From assembly GCF_022539505.1 (NCBI RefSeq), contig NC_061514.1, positions 37,043,769 to 37,107,768 of the forward strand: a stretch of DNA of 64,000 nt, read 5' to 3'. Shown in pieces: positions 1 through 12,007 of this stretch (within the stretch, counting starts at the first letter, position 1; each line of letters starts with the position of its first letter). Under the pieces are notes generated by a model, which was not told the DNA's origin, did no database searches, and worked only from the letters and a program-made list of their open reading frames with translations. Made by a program: the position numbers and the translations under genes. The DNA is from Lolium rigidum. Lineage: Eukaryota > Streptophyta > Magnoliopsida > Poales > Poaceae.

Positions 1-121
1 CGCCTCATTAAAAACCTTTCCCGGCCCCACTCGGTGCCCCGAAAAAGGAAAAGAGTGCGTCTGAAAACTCGCGGGCGTTTCAGTACATTGTATGTTTACA
101 AAGGAGACTATATTTCAGCGT

Positions 122-3100
122 CTAAGCGTAAAAACGCCTGAGCTGCGCCACGTTCCAAGGATTTGGCTCAGCAATCCCCGTCTTCTTGTCCTTGATTCTG
201 TATGCTCCTCCTTCAATTACTTCTGTGACGATGTAAGGTCCAAGCCACGGTGACTCGAGTTTTTCATGGCTTTTTTGATTGAGTCGTAAAACCAAGTCCC
301 CGACTTGAAAAGATCTTGGTCGCAATCATCGACTGTGGTAGTTTTTCAGATCCTGTTGGTATTTGGCGACTCGTGACAGTACTTCATCCTGAGCCTCGTC
401 AAGTGCGTCGACATCGTCCTCCAAAGATCTTCTCGAAGTTTGTTCATCATATTCTGTAACTCTTGGGGAATCATGCTCTATTTCTATCGGCAGTACTTCT
501 TCAGCTCCATGGACCAGGAAGAACGGCGTCTCCTGCGTCGCCGTATTTGGTGTTGTTCGAATACTCCATAATACACTTGGCAGCTCCTCTGGCCAAGTAT
601 GTCGAGCTTTTTCCAATGGACCTAACAGGCGTTTCTTGATACCGTTGCAGATGATGCCATTGGCTTTCTCGACTTGACCGTTGGTCTGTGGATGTGCGAC
701 AGACGCAAAACTCAATTTAATGCCCACTTCTGCGCAATACGCTTTGAACTCCTTGGATGTGAAATTACGGCCATTGTCTGTGACGATGCTATGAGGGACC
801 CCAAATCGAAAAACAATGCTCTTCACGAACTTGATTGCCGACGCGCCGTCCGGTGAATTTATCGGCTTTGCTTCTATCCACTTGGTAAATTTGTCGACAG
901 CAACGAGCATATACTAATATCCTCCTGGCGAAGCTTTGTGTAACTTTCCCACCATATCGAGACCCCATTGAGCAAAGGGCCAAGACAATGGGATTGGCAT
1001 CAATTCTGCTGCCGGAGAGTGAGGTTTTGCGGCGAATCGTTGGCACGCGTCGCAAGTTCGCACTATTTCCTTTGCGTCCTCAATTGCTGTTAACCAATAA
1101 AATCCTGCCCTAAAAACTTTGGCCGCAATAGCTCGACTGCTTGCATGATGCCCACATACTCCTTCGTGTACATCTTTCAGGATTATCCTCCCTTCTTCGG
1201 GTGTGACGCACATCTGAAGCACACCTGAAATACTTCGTTTGTACAACTCCCCTTTGACCACAGTAAAGGCTTTAGAACGTCTAATTATTCGCCTTGCTTC
1301 AACTGGATCGTCGGGTATTGTTTTCCTTAAGATGTAAGATATATATGCCTGCATCCATGGAGTTTGCACCATCATGACTAGCTCATGGTCCTCGTCTTCT
1401 TCCGGTGATTCTTTTGTAGCACCCGAGGGTTTTTCATCCTTCTCCTTCTTCTTAGGTTTTATAGGCTTTGTTGATCTCTCGCTTATTTCTTCCCAAAACA
1501 CGCCTGGAGGAATCGCGAGACATTGCGACCCGATATTTGCAAGAACATCGGCTTCATCATTGCTCAATCTGCTGATGTGATTTACCTCGCATCCATAAAA
1601 CAGCTTTTCTAGCTCATTGTACATCTCCTTGTATGCCATCATGCTCTCGTTGATTGCATCACATTGATTCATCACCTGCTTTGCTACCAATTGTGAGTCA
1701 CCGAAAATTTTCAATCGGGTTGCACCGCAAGCTTTCGCCATCTTCATCCCGTGTATGAGGGCTTCATATTCTGCTTCATTGTTAGACGCGTTTGGGAACG
1801 TCATCTGTAGGACATACTTCAGTTTGTCGCCTTCAGGTGATACCAGTATCACGCCTGCTCCAGCGCCTTCTAACCTTTTGGACCCATCAAAGTTCATCGT
1901 CCAGGTTCTCGATAAATCTGGAGGCCCTGTATTTTGTAGCTCCATCCACTCTGCGATGAAATCTGGTATAATTTGCGACTTTATTGCCTTTCTTTTTTCA
2001 TACGTGATGTCCCGAGGGGAAAGCTCTATTCCCCAAAGGGAGACACGACCCGTAGCTTCTGGGTTGTTTAATATATTTGACAGAGGAGCTTCGTTGACCA
2101 CTATTATCGGGTGCGCCGAAAAATAGTGTCGCAATTTTCTTGCCATTGTAAACACTCCATACGCCAGTTTCTGGTACTGCGGGTACCGCTGTTTTGAAGG
2201 CGACAGTACTTCACTTATGAAATATACTGGCCTCTGTACTCCATGAAGTTTTCCTTCTTCCTCTCTTTCGACTACCAGAGCCGTGCTGACTACCTGAGGT
2301 GTGGCTGCAATGTATAGCAGGAGTGGTTCCTTCTCTTTAGGTGCCACCAAGATTGGTGGTGTCGAAATTGTGCGCTTAAGGTTTTCGAAAGCCCTATCTG
2401 CTTCCTCGTTCCATTGAAATTTCTCTCCTTGTTTGATCAATGCATAGAACGGCAGTGATTTTTCTCCTAGCCTGGCGACGAATCTGCTTAAAGGTGCGAC
2501 TCGCCCCGTCAGCTGTTGTATTTCTTTCAACTTCGTCGGCTTCCTCATTGTTACGATGGCCTGGATTTTCTCTGGATTGGCCTCTATCCCTCTTGCTGAT
2601 ACCAAGAACCCGAGAAGTTCTCCCGCAGGAACGCCAAAGGAGCACTTTGTCGGGTTCAACTTGAGGCAGAATTTGTCGATGTTGTCGAAGGTTTCTTTCA
2701 AATCCTCGATCAGTGTTGTCCCCTTTTTTGATGTTATAACGACGTCGTCAATGTAGACTTGTACGTTTTTTCCGATCTGTGTTGCAAGGCACTTCTGCAT
2801 CATCCGCTGATAAGTTGCTCCCGCGTTTTTTAGGCCAAAGGGCATTGTTCTATAGCAGAACACGCCGTAAGGTGTTATAAACGCTGTCTTAGCTTCATCC
2901 TCTTCTCTTAATCTGATCTGGTTATATCCAGAATACGCGTCCAAGAAGGAAAGACGTTCACATCCTGCCGTGGAGTCGATGATTTGATCGATCCTTGGGA
3001 GGGGAAAGTGATCCTTGGGACAGTGTTTATTGAGACACGTAAAGTCGACACACATGCGAAATACTTTCGTGTTTTTCTTCGGCACCATCACTGGATTAGC

Positions 3101-6100
3101 TACCCATGTGGCTTCTGTAGAAATCTGTTTGATAAAACCAGCATATTTGAGTCGATCTATTTCTGATAGCATAGCTTTGCGGTTTGGTTCCGAAAAACGC
3201 AGCAAAGGTTGTTTGATTGGTCTCGCGATAGGATCCAAGTTTAGGTGGTGCTCGGCAAGTTCCCTGGGTACTCCTGGCATGTCAGCTGGACACCATGCGA
3301 AGATTTTCCAGTGCTCACGGAGGAACTCGACGAGCGCGCTTTCCTATGCGAGGTCCATATTTGTTGCAATGGACGTCATTTTCTTCGGGTCCGTCGGGTG
3401 GATCTGCACCTCTTTTGAATCCTTGGCAGCATTAAAAGTTGGTTCCCTGAGTGGCCTCCCTGTGTCTGGCAACACGTCATAATCAGTAAGCCTTGGCGCC
3501 ATATATTCTTCTTGCATCCCGAAAGTTTCTGATAGTCGATGAAAATCTTTGTCGCACTTATCAGCCAGCGCGAAACTTCCCTTGATTGTGATTGATCCCT
3601 TAGGTCCAGGCAACCTCCACAATAAGTACGTGTAATGAGGTACCGCCATAAACCTGGCATATGCTGGTCGTCCCAACAAGGCATGATATTGCGACGGGAA
3701 ATCCACGACTTCGAACTCCAGGTTCTCTATCCTGTAGTTTTCTCGGGTCCCAAACTGAACGTCGAGATTGATCTTGCCCAGCGGATAACTTGGCTTCTCT
3801 GACCTGATCCCGTGGAAACGTGTATCAGTTGGTTTTAGATTTGCCAGGGATATGTTCATCTCACTCAATGTATCTGCATACATAAGGTTTAAGCTGCTGC
3901 CACCATCTATAAAAACTCTCGACACATCAAAACCAGCGATTACTGCAGGTAAGATAAGTGCAGATTGCCCTGGTCGAGGGACTTGCTGCGGATGATCCGC
4001 AATTGTGAAGCCAATGTCTTGCCCCGACCAATTTAGGTACTCGACTGTTGGTGGAGGCATCTTCTCTGCCATGAACACTTGCCGCGAGATTACTTTCTGC
4101 GCCCTGTTGGATGGCCTAGCTTTCTGAATCATCGAGACCGCACCATTGGAGTTGGGGTCAAAATATGGAGGTGGATGTGGTGTTGCCGCTATTCTGAGCT
4201 GGTGTCGATTTTCGTCCGTAATTGCGGGAGGAGGTGGAAGGTGGATCTCACTCCTTGGCCCCTGGAGGTTTCTATTCATCGCTTGGGCATTGGCGATCCC
4301 TGCGGCTCGCAACATTGCTTGGAAATTGCGACAATCTTTCTGGAGATGACCTGACTGCCTCTTTCCATTATTGTCGAGATAGAAGTGCATCTGACATGGC
4401 ATGTTCATCATTTGTTCGGGAGATACATAAGGTCTCTGAAACCTTGGTCCACTATTTTGCCTGTTGCTACGGAAATCGCCCCTATTGTCGCCTTGTTGCT
4501 CATTACTCCTTTGGTAGTCCTCTCCACTATTCCCTCCAGAGTTTCCTCGGAAACCAGCTGATATGTGACCAGGAGCATCATTATTGTAAAACTGGCGAGA
4601 AAATCGCCTTCTATTTTGAAAATTTCGACCGCGATCCTCCTCTGGCGACCTATGTCGCTTGTTGTATATCGCGTCTTCTCCATCTGCCCGCTTGTTTGCC
4701 ATCTCCATCAGTGCTGATATTGTCTTAGGGTTGGTTCTCCCTAAGTCTTCGACGAAATCTCCCCGTCGAATTCCTTCCACGAACGCGTCTATTGCGCTCT
4801 CGTCAGATATATCCTATGCCGAGTTTTTAATAATGTTCCATCTCTGTATATATTTTCTCATCGATTCGTCGTGTTTCTGCCTGCACGCCCTCAGCTCTTC
4901 CAATGACGCGGGTTTCTTGCAGGTGGATCGGAAGTTCTTCACGAAGATATCCTCGAAACTATCCCAGCCGTCGATGGAACCTGGGGGAAGTTTCTTTATC
5001 CAAGATCGCGCGGCACCGCTCAAGTGTACTTGGAGGCTTTGCATGGCTGTTGCTCTGGTTCCGCCTACCAACTTCACCATCTCGAGGTAATCAACGAGCC
5101 AATCCTCGGGATCCTGTAGGCCGTCGAATTTCTTGAAATTTTCGGGTAACTTAAACCCTTTCGGGACTCGAGTTTTTCGAACTCGTCTCGTAAAGCACGG
5201 TAACCCGCACATATCTTCATCGGCGACTTCTGGTGACTGCCGATGTTCTCTTCTTTCTTGTCGCGCTCTATCCACCCTTGCTTGTGCTGTCGTATCTCTT
5301 GCTCCACTTGTCCTTGGAGGATCTTCCACTGCTGTCGTGGGTCGTGGACTATTTTGTCTTGGAGTTCCTTCGGGAGGTGTAGCTGCAAACGCTGTTCCCA
5401 TGACTCCAACTCCAGCCATTGCCATATTAAACAATGCTTCTCTCGGGTCCCCAGGGGGTGGTCTGGACGCGATGATATAAGCTTGCGTTGCCATGTATCC
5501 AGCTTCTGGTGTTTTCGGGATGATATTTCCCCTTGTATCAATTGTCATGAAGGACATGCCGAGATTTTGAATTATGTTTCCTCTCTCTGCTTCAGGTATA
5601 TTTTGCAGCCGAGATCTTGCCCTCCTCTGAGCTTCTCTATGACTATCTCCCGAAGTTCCTGATTGTCGACTGAGCTCTGCTCGACGCCTGCTTGACGCGG
5701 AGGCTGCCTCTTTTCTTCTATTCAGGGATGTTGTCTGTTTTTCCAGCTCCCTACTCACACGAGCAAGTCTATATTGATAGGCTTGTAATTCTTATGCAGT
5801 AGCAGTGGTGGTCATTGGTTCTGAACCATCCATGGCTCTTGCGGCCCTATCCCACGCTGCTTGCGGGAGTTGAACTCTTTCGCGAGGTGAAGACCCGACA
5901 TATTTAGTGCCTAGGCCTTTTCTGAGATCAGCGGGATCGATGTATGGGTTTCCCAAATCATCGAAAGCCTCTGACGTTTCTGGTTCTGCTCGGCTTGCCT
6001 CCTCGATTACATAGACTTGATGATATTTTGAGTATTGGTTTTTGTCGGGATTGGTGACACCATCAAAGAGATTGGTGAAGACCTTTCCGATGGCAGCAGA

Positions 6101-6502
6101 TTTGTCGATGAAGTTGAAGCTGTCGACGCTGTCGGAGTCACTGCTTATAACGGAGTCCGCAGACGACTCGAAGGATGTGTCGCTGAAGATCTTGGCAAGT
6201 TTTCCGCTTGCCTTGGTGTCGACGAAGCGTGGCGACAAAAACCCTTCGTCGCTTGACGAAAAGTCAGAATCGATCGCTGAAAATTCCGACGAGATCGGAA
6301 CTTCGAGACGATAAGATCCTTCCTTATTGACGCCAAATCGGAATTCTCCGAACGTCATGATGACGGGCTCCTCCAGATAAGCACATGCATCCAAACGGCA
6401 GGGCGGGTGAGGAATAAAATCGACTAGATCCGTTTTTTCCCGTTTACCTCGATCCATCGCATTGCTTGCCACCGACGAAGTCGACGATTCTGGACGTGCC
6501 AT
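122..6502 (-). pseudogene. gag-pol polyprotein of the Tat-type element, five in-frame stops
   Basis: The same frame runs from the ATG at 6502 to the terminal stop at 122-124, about 2127 codons, with no frameshift. Internal stops lie at 5792-5794 (TAA), 4814-4816 (TAG), 3344-3346 (TAG), 914-916 (TAG) and 326-328 (TGA). In order, the frame holds an N-terminal acidic region; a gag capsid region near 5150-4800 (LPENFKKFDGLQDPEDWL) continuing past the stop at 4814; an aspartic protease region near 3960-3650 (VFIDGGSSLNLMYAD, ALLGRPAYARF); reverse transcriptase near 3100-2600; the first RNase H; the second RNase H near 1900-1600; and integrase with an HHCC zinc finger (near 1250-1040) and a DDE core split by the stop at 914 (WGLDMVG; DNGRNF). 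The frame ends LRRFYA, usual for gypsy integrases. Frame continuity past the TTG at 6547 is not a start; ATG 6502 is the first methionine. Confidence 0.9.
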
Positions 6503-6530
6503 CGAGATCAGCTCCTTGCAACCTCTAATC

Positions 6531-6546
6531 CCCACGGTCGGCGCCA
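6531..6546 (-). promoter_or_regulatory. primer-binding site of the Tat-type element
   Basis: Read on the - strand, TGGCGCCGACCGTGGG begins two bases inside the end of the 5' LTR. Position and the TGGCGCC start fit a tRNA 3' end (CCA complement TGG). I cannot name the tRNA with confidence. Confidence 0.65.
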
Positions 6547-6548
6547 AT

Positions 6549-6937
6549 TGACAAAGGATTAATTTTTCAATGCCTACAGATTGTAGACTAGGGTTTTGCT
6601 GGAAGTAGAGGGCAAGTAGATCTCGAAGATTTCAGCCGAAAAGTACTCGCTGATTGTAAAGACTAAGGTTCTGCTGACAATAGATTCGATCCTTTCTTTG
6701 TCCCTCGACTCCCCCTTATATAGGAGGTGGAGCCGAGGGTTTTCGTAATACACAAGTTACAGAGTTCGGGAGGGTTTCGTACCCGTCCCGTAAGATTACA
6801 AGTTTCTATATTTCCTAATACAATCTATCTTTCCTTAACACTAAATGGGCTTCCGAATCTTCTTATTCTTCGAGTCCTGGGCCTTCAGTAAACCCCGGGT
6901 ACCATCTTCGGCAAGCCTATTGGGGATGCCTATGTCA
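6549..6937 (-). repeat. 5' LTR of the Tat-type element
   Basis: The 389-bp LTR is bounded by TGACA on the + strand left end and TGTCA on the right end, a perfect 5-bp inverted terminal repeat. A TATA-like TATATAAGG (- strand, about 6715-6723) fits a retroelement promoter. The right boundary is also supported because the sequence from 6938 on continues a different LTR family. Confidence 0.75.
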
Positions 6938-7712
6938 CTCGGGCCCTAGTGACAAGCATTAAGCATAACAAGATTGCAGCAACAATAACTTCACAAACTT
7001 TATAGATAGACTAATCATAATATAACAATCCATCGGATCCCAACAAACACAACACCGATTACATCAGATGAATCTCAATCATGTAAGGCAGCTCATGAGA
7101 TCATTGTATTGAAGTACATGGGGGAGAGAATACCAACTAGCTACAGCTAGAACCCGTAGTCCATGGGAGAACTACTCACGGAGCATGATGGAGGGGGTGG
7201 CGTCGATGGAGATGGCTTCCGGGGGCACTTCCCCGTCCCGGCGGCGTGCCGGAACAGAGATTCTATCCCCCGAATTGGAGTTTCGCGATGGCGGCGGCGC
7301 CCCTGGAGTCTTTCTGGAGTCTCGTCAATCTGTATCGCGTTTTTAGGTCGAAATGGGTCTTATAGGCGAAGAGGCGGCGCAGGAGGGGCACCAGGGCGCC
7401 CTCCCCATAGGCCGGCGCGGCCCTATGGTGTGGGGGCCCCAGGCCTCCCCTCTGACTCCCCTTCGGTGTCCTGGTCGATCTCGGTGAATTATGATGTTTG
7501 GTCTTCGTTTCGTCGAATTCCGAGAATATTGCCCGAACAGCCTTTCTGGAACCAAAAACAGCAGAAAACAAGAACTGGCACTTTGGCATCGTGTTAATAG
7601 GTTACTTCCGGAAAACGCATAAAAACATTATAAAGTGTGAGCAAAACATGTAGGTATTGTCATAAAACAAGCATGGAACATCATAAATTATAAATACGTT
7701 GGAGACGTATCA
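6938..7712 (-). repeat. LTR fragment A, interrupted by the Tat-type element
   Basis: On the - strand this starts at 7712 with TGATACGTCTCCAACGTAT, the same head as the complete LTR at 58841-60428, and includes the GGGATCCGATGGAT segment. Its downstream half diverges from that LTR, so it is a related but distinct family. It is cut at 6938 by the Tat-type insertion; the rest should lie left of the window. Confidence 0.8.
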
Positions 7713-8922
7713 CCTACTTAAAGCCTTCGTCGCGAAAACCCCTGTACCGATAGCCACGATACGGAAAATCTTCCAGAGACGCCGCCGCCAATCCCATCTC
7801 GGGGGATTCAGGAGATCGCCTCCCGCACCCTGCCGGAGAGGGGAATCATCACCGGAGGGCTCTACATCATCATGCCCGCCTCCGGATTGATGCGTGAGTT
7901 GTTCATCCTTGGACTATGGGTCCATAGCAGTAGCTAGTTGGTTGTCTTCTCCTCTTGTGCTATCATGTTTAGATCTTGTGAGCTGCCTAACATGATCAAG
8001 ATCATCTATTTGTAATGCTACATGTTGTGTTTGGTGGGATCCGATGAATATAGAATATTATGTCAAGTTGATTATCAATCTATCATATATTGTTTATGTT
8101 CTTGCATGCTCTCCGTTGCTAGTAGAGGCTCTGGCCAAGTTGATACTTGTAACTCCAAGAGGGGTATTTATGCTCGATAGTGGGTTCATGCCTCCATTGA
8201 ATCTGGGACAGTGACAGAAAGTTCTAAGGTTATGGATGTGTTGTTGCTACTAGGGATAAAACATCAATGCTTTCTCTAAGGATATTTGTGTTGATTACAT
8301 TACGCACCATACTTAATGCAATTGTCTGTTGTTTGCAACTTAATACTGGAGGGGGTGCGGATGCTAACCCGAAGGTGGACTATTTAGGCATAGATGCATG
8401 CTGGATGGCGGTCTATGTTCTTTGTCGTAATGCCCTGATTAAATCTCATAGTGATCATCATGATATGTATTGAATCTTTATTTGTCAATTGCCCACCTGT
8501 AATTTGTTCACCCAGCATGTTATTTATCTTATTGGAGAGACACCACTAGTGAACTGTGGACCCCGGTCCATTCTTTTACATATAAATACAATCTACTGCA
8601 ATCATTGTTCTCTACTGTTCTTTGCAAACAAACATCATTTTCCACACCATACGTTTAATCCTTTGTTTTCAGCAAGCCGGTGAGATTGACAACCTCACTG
8701 TTACGTTGGGGCAAAGTATCTTGATTGTGTTGTGCAGGTTCCACGTTGGCGCCGGTTTCACTGGTGTTGCGCCGCACTACACTCCTCCACCAACAACCTT
8801 CACATGTTCCTTGACTCCTACTGGTTCGATAACCTTGGTTTCTTACTGAGGGAAAACTTGTTGTTGTACGCATCACACCTTCCTCTTGGGGTTCCCAACG
8901 GACGTGTGCTTCACGCGTGTCA
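7713..8922 (+). repeat. LTR fragment B, 5' end missing, related to LTR 58841-60428
   Basis: From the segment CCTACTTAAAGCCTTCGTCG to CGGACGTGTGCTTCACGCG this is collinear with the reverse complement of the complete LTR at 58841-60428, including the shared phrases AGCTGCCTAACATGATCAAG and GGACCCCGGTCCATTCTTT. It lacks the first roughly 380 bp of that LTR. The break coincides with the terminus of LTR A, so A most likely inserted into B and the missing head lies beyond A. Confidence 0.8.
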
Positions 8923-10715
8923 CTTAGCTAGTCCTCCCCTCCGGCCTTCATGAACTTCCCTTCTTCCGACTTTCATCATGGATCCATAGTCACTTGATGT
9001 CAACACAGAAAAGAGCTTCGCGCCGCTCCCTCCAGAACCAATCGGTCGGAATAAAAGCATGGGTGCGCCCGAACGAATACCACCGAACTAGCAAACTCCA
9101 GGCAAAAAGCACTGTTACATTCGCCGGCAGAGCCTTCCAGAACTCAACACTCCGACTAGATCACGAGTCCAGGCCTCCAGTAGGTCTTCCTCTTCACGCA
9201 AGAGAGACCCTAGGACCACCACCTTTATACAGGTCGGACCCCCACGTCGGCGACCGTCCCGGGCTGGCCATGCCAACCCTCCACCGGCGACTCCGTCGCC
9301 GGCTTCCAAGCATCTCCATCTCGCCGCTGGAATGCGGTGATAGATCGATAGATCCACCACCACCAACCGCAGGCCAACCCTCTCCGATGAAGAAGAGGGC
9401 CACCTCCACCGTCGTACCCAAGGCTGCTGCCCCGGGCGACCTCGTGTCGTGGGTGAAACCCGAGATCGCCTCCACTCACCGGCAAGAGGCGGCGGCGGGG
9501 GGGGGGGGGGATTGGCGCAGGCCATGAGCCTGGTCGCCGCCCACCACCAACCCCTGCCGGAGTGCTGCGGAGCCGACGGGAGGAGGGAGGCCGCAGAGCT
9601 GGCCGCCGCCGCCAATCCCACGCGCCGGCCGCCAGGGGAGCCGACGGGAGAAGGGGGCGCAACGCAGGCCGCCGCCGCCCGACTCATCCGCGCGCCCGCC
9701 ATGCATCGAGGAGGGAGATCCGGCCGCCGTCACCAGGCGTCGACGAGGAGGAGCCCCCGCCGCCGCCACGCCCCATGGGTCTTTGCCCCGGCGGCGCTGC
9801 CGGCGGCGGCGGCGGCGGCGGCGGTTAGGGCTGGGGTGCGGGAGGGTTACGGGGGTGCGGTTGTGGCTGAATCTCTCAGCGCTTTCTTCTACCTCTAGCT
9901 ACCTCTAAACTCACGTAGAAATAGCAATGGAGACACAAGTGTTTTGGGGGTGGCTGCTTCTCACAGCCCAACTTTTCTCAACTCCTTAATCTCTCTTGTC
10001 TCTCAAGAACATAGACCAAGGAAGAAGAATACAGACTTTGCCCGTGGCTACATTTTTCTCTGTCTTCACATTTCTGAACACAATACTTACATGGATTTAA
10101 ATAGGCAGAGCCTGAACGCACTCTGCCCACTACTTCACTAGCTAGCCACGCACTCACGCCACATTGACCCAGCACTTCACTAACTAACTTCAGCACTAAC
10201 CTAGGCCACTACCGGCCACTAACTTGACCTGGCCAAACACACACACACGCATGCAGCTAACTGACTAAATATCGATTCACTCGGCTGAATCACATGCAGA
10301 ACTTACTTGCCGGACCAACCGGCTTCACTTGAGCATGCAGGCCATCAGACTCCTTCACGCATCAGTTTCGCATCGCACAGAACTGCAGCATCACGCCTTG
10401 CTACAATCTCAGCTTGGCATCTCGCCATATGCGCGTCCACTAAAGTTTCACCTGACTGCATCTCCCAAGCTAGCTAAACTACTTGCAAACGAAATGAACA
10501 ATGCATATTACATGAATCAAGATTAAAGCTAACAGGTGCGGGGGTGAGACTCAGGTACAAGTTAATTCTGGTTTGGTACTAGTTAATTCCCAAGAAGTAG
10601 GATCTCATGAGTCATGACCATGCTGAAGCGATCCGCAACAAGAACACTGCTGCATGACATCGGTCGTCCGATTCACAGACATCACGTGCATGGTTCTGAT
10701 GTAGATATCGCCACA
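8923..10715. other. unassigned GC-rich intergenic sequence
   Basis: No gene can be supported. 9000-9900 is GC-rich with CCG-type low complexity and a run of 14 G (9497-9510); the open frames there are a by-product of base composition. 9900-10715 is ordinary sequence with a short CA run near 10238. The 9000-9300 part could be a LINE end or another transposon remnant, but I see no diagnostic termini. Confidence 0.4.
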
Positions 10716-10898
10716 TAAGGGCATCTCCAACCGGGCGACCCATCCCGCGCCCGCGCGTCCGGATGGGTCCAGCCGGACAAAATCGCGGCCCAACTCTGGG
10801 CCGGGTTTGCGTGGCCGCGGACGGCACGCGCCATCCGCTCGCGTCCGCGCGCTGGTCGCCTCGTCTCCCTTGGGCCCACCTGTCGGTGACCAGGGAGA

Positions 10899-10907
10899 CT
10901 ATTAAAT
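10899..10907 (+). promoter_or_regulatory. TATA-like box inside the Harbinger-type element
   Basis: CTATTAAAT lies about 70 bp before the ATG at 10974, in otherwise GC-rich sequence. Placement fits a core promoter for the internal ORF; this is inference. Confidence 0.4.
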
Positions 10908-10973
10908 GGGGACTGGAGGGGATCTGGCCATCCACTCCAGTCCCCACTCCACTCCCCGAGCAAAACCGCCGCC

Positions 10974-11765
10974 ATGGCCCCGAAGCGACGGTTCGCTCCC
11001 GGAGCGAACGACGACGAGGCTAGCAGCAGCCGCCGTCGTCCGCCGGCGTTGCGGCCGTCGGGAGGAAACCAGCGCGGCCTCCACATCGGAGAGGCCGCCC
11101 GCGGCGGTGCGCCATTGCCGCAACCGCCGCCTCTCCTCCTCGAGCCGAAGCCGGAGTCCTCGGAGGAGGACCCGGACCTCCGCGCCGCCAAGATGATCTC
11201 GGCGGCGGAGGAGGAGGCGCAATGGCCAGACCTCCATGAGGCCATTCGCACCTCCGAGATGGAGGAGGCGGCCCGGCAGGAGGTCGAGGAGGCGGAGGGC
11301 TGGGAGCTCTACGCCCAGGCCCGCCAGGCGCGACGGGAGGAGGAGGAGGCGGCGCGGCGGGAGGAGGCCAGGCGCCGCGCCGACGAGGAGCGCCGCGAGG
11401 AGCAGCGGCGGCAGGAGCGGCGACGCCAGGCGGCCAGGCGCCGCGCCTGGCAGGAGAGGCAGCAGCGCCTCAGGGAGGAGGCGCTGCTCCGTGCACCGCC
11501 GCAGCCTCGGGTGGCTCCGGACCCCCACTCGCCGTGGGAGGAGGCCCTGTGGTCTCCGTGGCCGGAGTCCCCGGCGCGGTCGAGCCACGACAGCGCCTCG
11601 CCGCCCTGGGACGACGACGACGTCGCCGACGACGCCCGTGGGGCTAGGCGGCGCACCGGCGGCCACCGCGCCGCCGACCAAACCCTAATAGAGGGTTTTT
11701 ATATTAGTTTAAATGTAAAAGCCCATATAGGGGCTTCTTTTGTTAGTTTTATTTGCCCAAAATAG
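10974..11765 (+). CDS. charged coiled-coil ORF carried by the Harbinger-type element
   Basis: The ORF has 263 codons and an excellent plant start context (GCCGCCATGG). The N-terminus is basic and Pro/Ser-rich (about residues 1-55). It is followed by an acidic patch with ESSEEDPD, then a long stretch of Glu, Arg and Ala (about residues 75-172, for example RREEEEAARREEARRRADEE) predicted as a continuous charged helix or coiled coil. After this comes a Pro/Trp/Asp-rich tail with WDDDD. The final 25 or so residues run into AT-rich DNA and may be read-through beyond the original end. I recognise no domain: no DDE transposase and no clear Myb/SANT domain, although Harbinger elements normally encode a Myb-like second protein. 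Whether it is expressed is unknown; it could be a captured host exon or an element-specific protein. Confidence 0.5.
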   Translation: MAPKRRFAPGANDDEASSSRRRPPALRPSGGNQRGLHIGEAARGGAPLPQPPPLLLEPKPESSEEDPDLRAAKMISAAEEEAQWPDLHEAIRTSEMEEAARQEVEEAEGWELYAQARQARREEEEAARREEARRRADEERREEQRRQERRRQAARRRAWQERQQRLREEALLRAPPQPRVAPDPHSPWEEALWSPWPESPARSSHDSASPPWDDDDVADDARGARRRTGGHRAADQTLIEGFYISLNVKAHIGASFVSFICPK

Positions 11766-12007
11766 GGCTATGTACTAAATTTGCCCAAAATAGGGCGTAT
11801 GTTAAATGAAATTTCGTTCAAATTAGCCTTTTTTTTATTTTCTTTTTTCTCCGGTTTATGCGATGCGTCCGCGCGTTGGGCGCAGCGCGCGACCCAAACG
11901 GACACGCGGACTCGGGGCGCTGTCCGCGTGTCCGGGCGGCGACCCAAACGGCCCAAAACGGACGGCCCAGCGCGTCCGTTTTGGTCGCCCGGTTGGAGAT
12001 GCCCTAA

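Larger units (their letters stand above)
1..6937 (-). mobile_element. Ty3/gypsy LTR retrotransposon, Tat/Retand-like, 3' part outside window
   Basis: The element is read from high to low coordinates: 5' LTR (6549-6937), primer-binding site, one gag-pol reading frame (6502 down to 122), then the start of the 3' untranslated part (121-1). The second LTR lies left of the window. The Tat-type assignment rests on two features of the pol region. The reverse transcriptase has Tat-style wording (CVDFTCLNKHCPKDHFPLP, YIDDV). A second RNase H-like domain (MNFDGS, NNEAEYEAL, GDSQLVAKQ) lies between the reverse transcriptase and the integrase; this extra domain is known in the Tat lineage. The element is inserted in another LTR (6938-7712). 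It is dead because of internal stop codons. The family name within Tat is not determined. Confidence 0.9.
10716..12007 (+). mobile_element. PIF/Harbinger-type DNA transposon with TAA target duplication
   Basis: A perfect 22-bp terminal inverted repeat starting GGGCATCTCCAACCGGGCGA lies at 10719-10740 and, inverted, at 11983-12004. Both ends are flanked by TAA (10716-10718, 12005-12007), the 3-bp target duplication typical of the PIF/Harbinger superfamily. The 1286-bp element carries no transposase, so it is non-autonomous. It does carry a complete ORF with its own TATA-like box. Its right end is about 0.78 kb upstream of the cyclase start codon. Confidence 0.85.

Noticed and set aside
6503..6547. 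Start of gag-pol at 6547
   Set aside because: The codon there is TTG within the primer-binding site; the first ATG in frame is at 6502.
9100..9900. Long overlapping open frames on both strands
   Set aside because: High GC and CCG repeats create open frames in most phases; none gives a recognisable protein.
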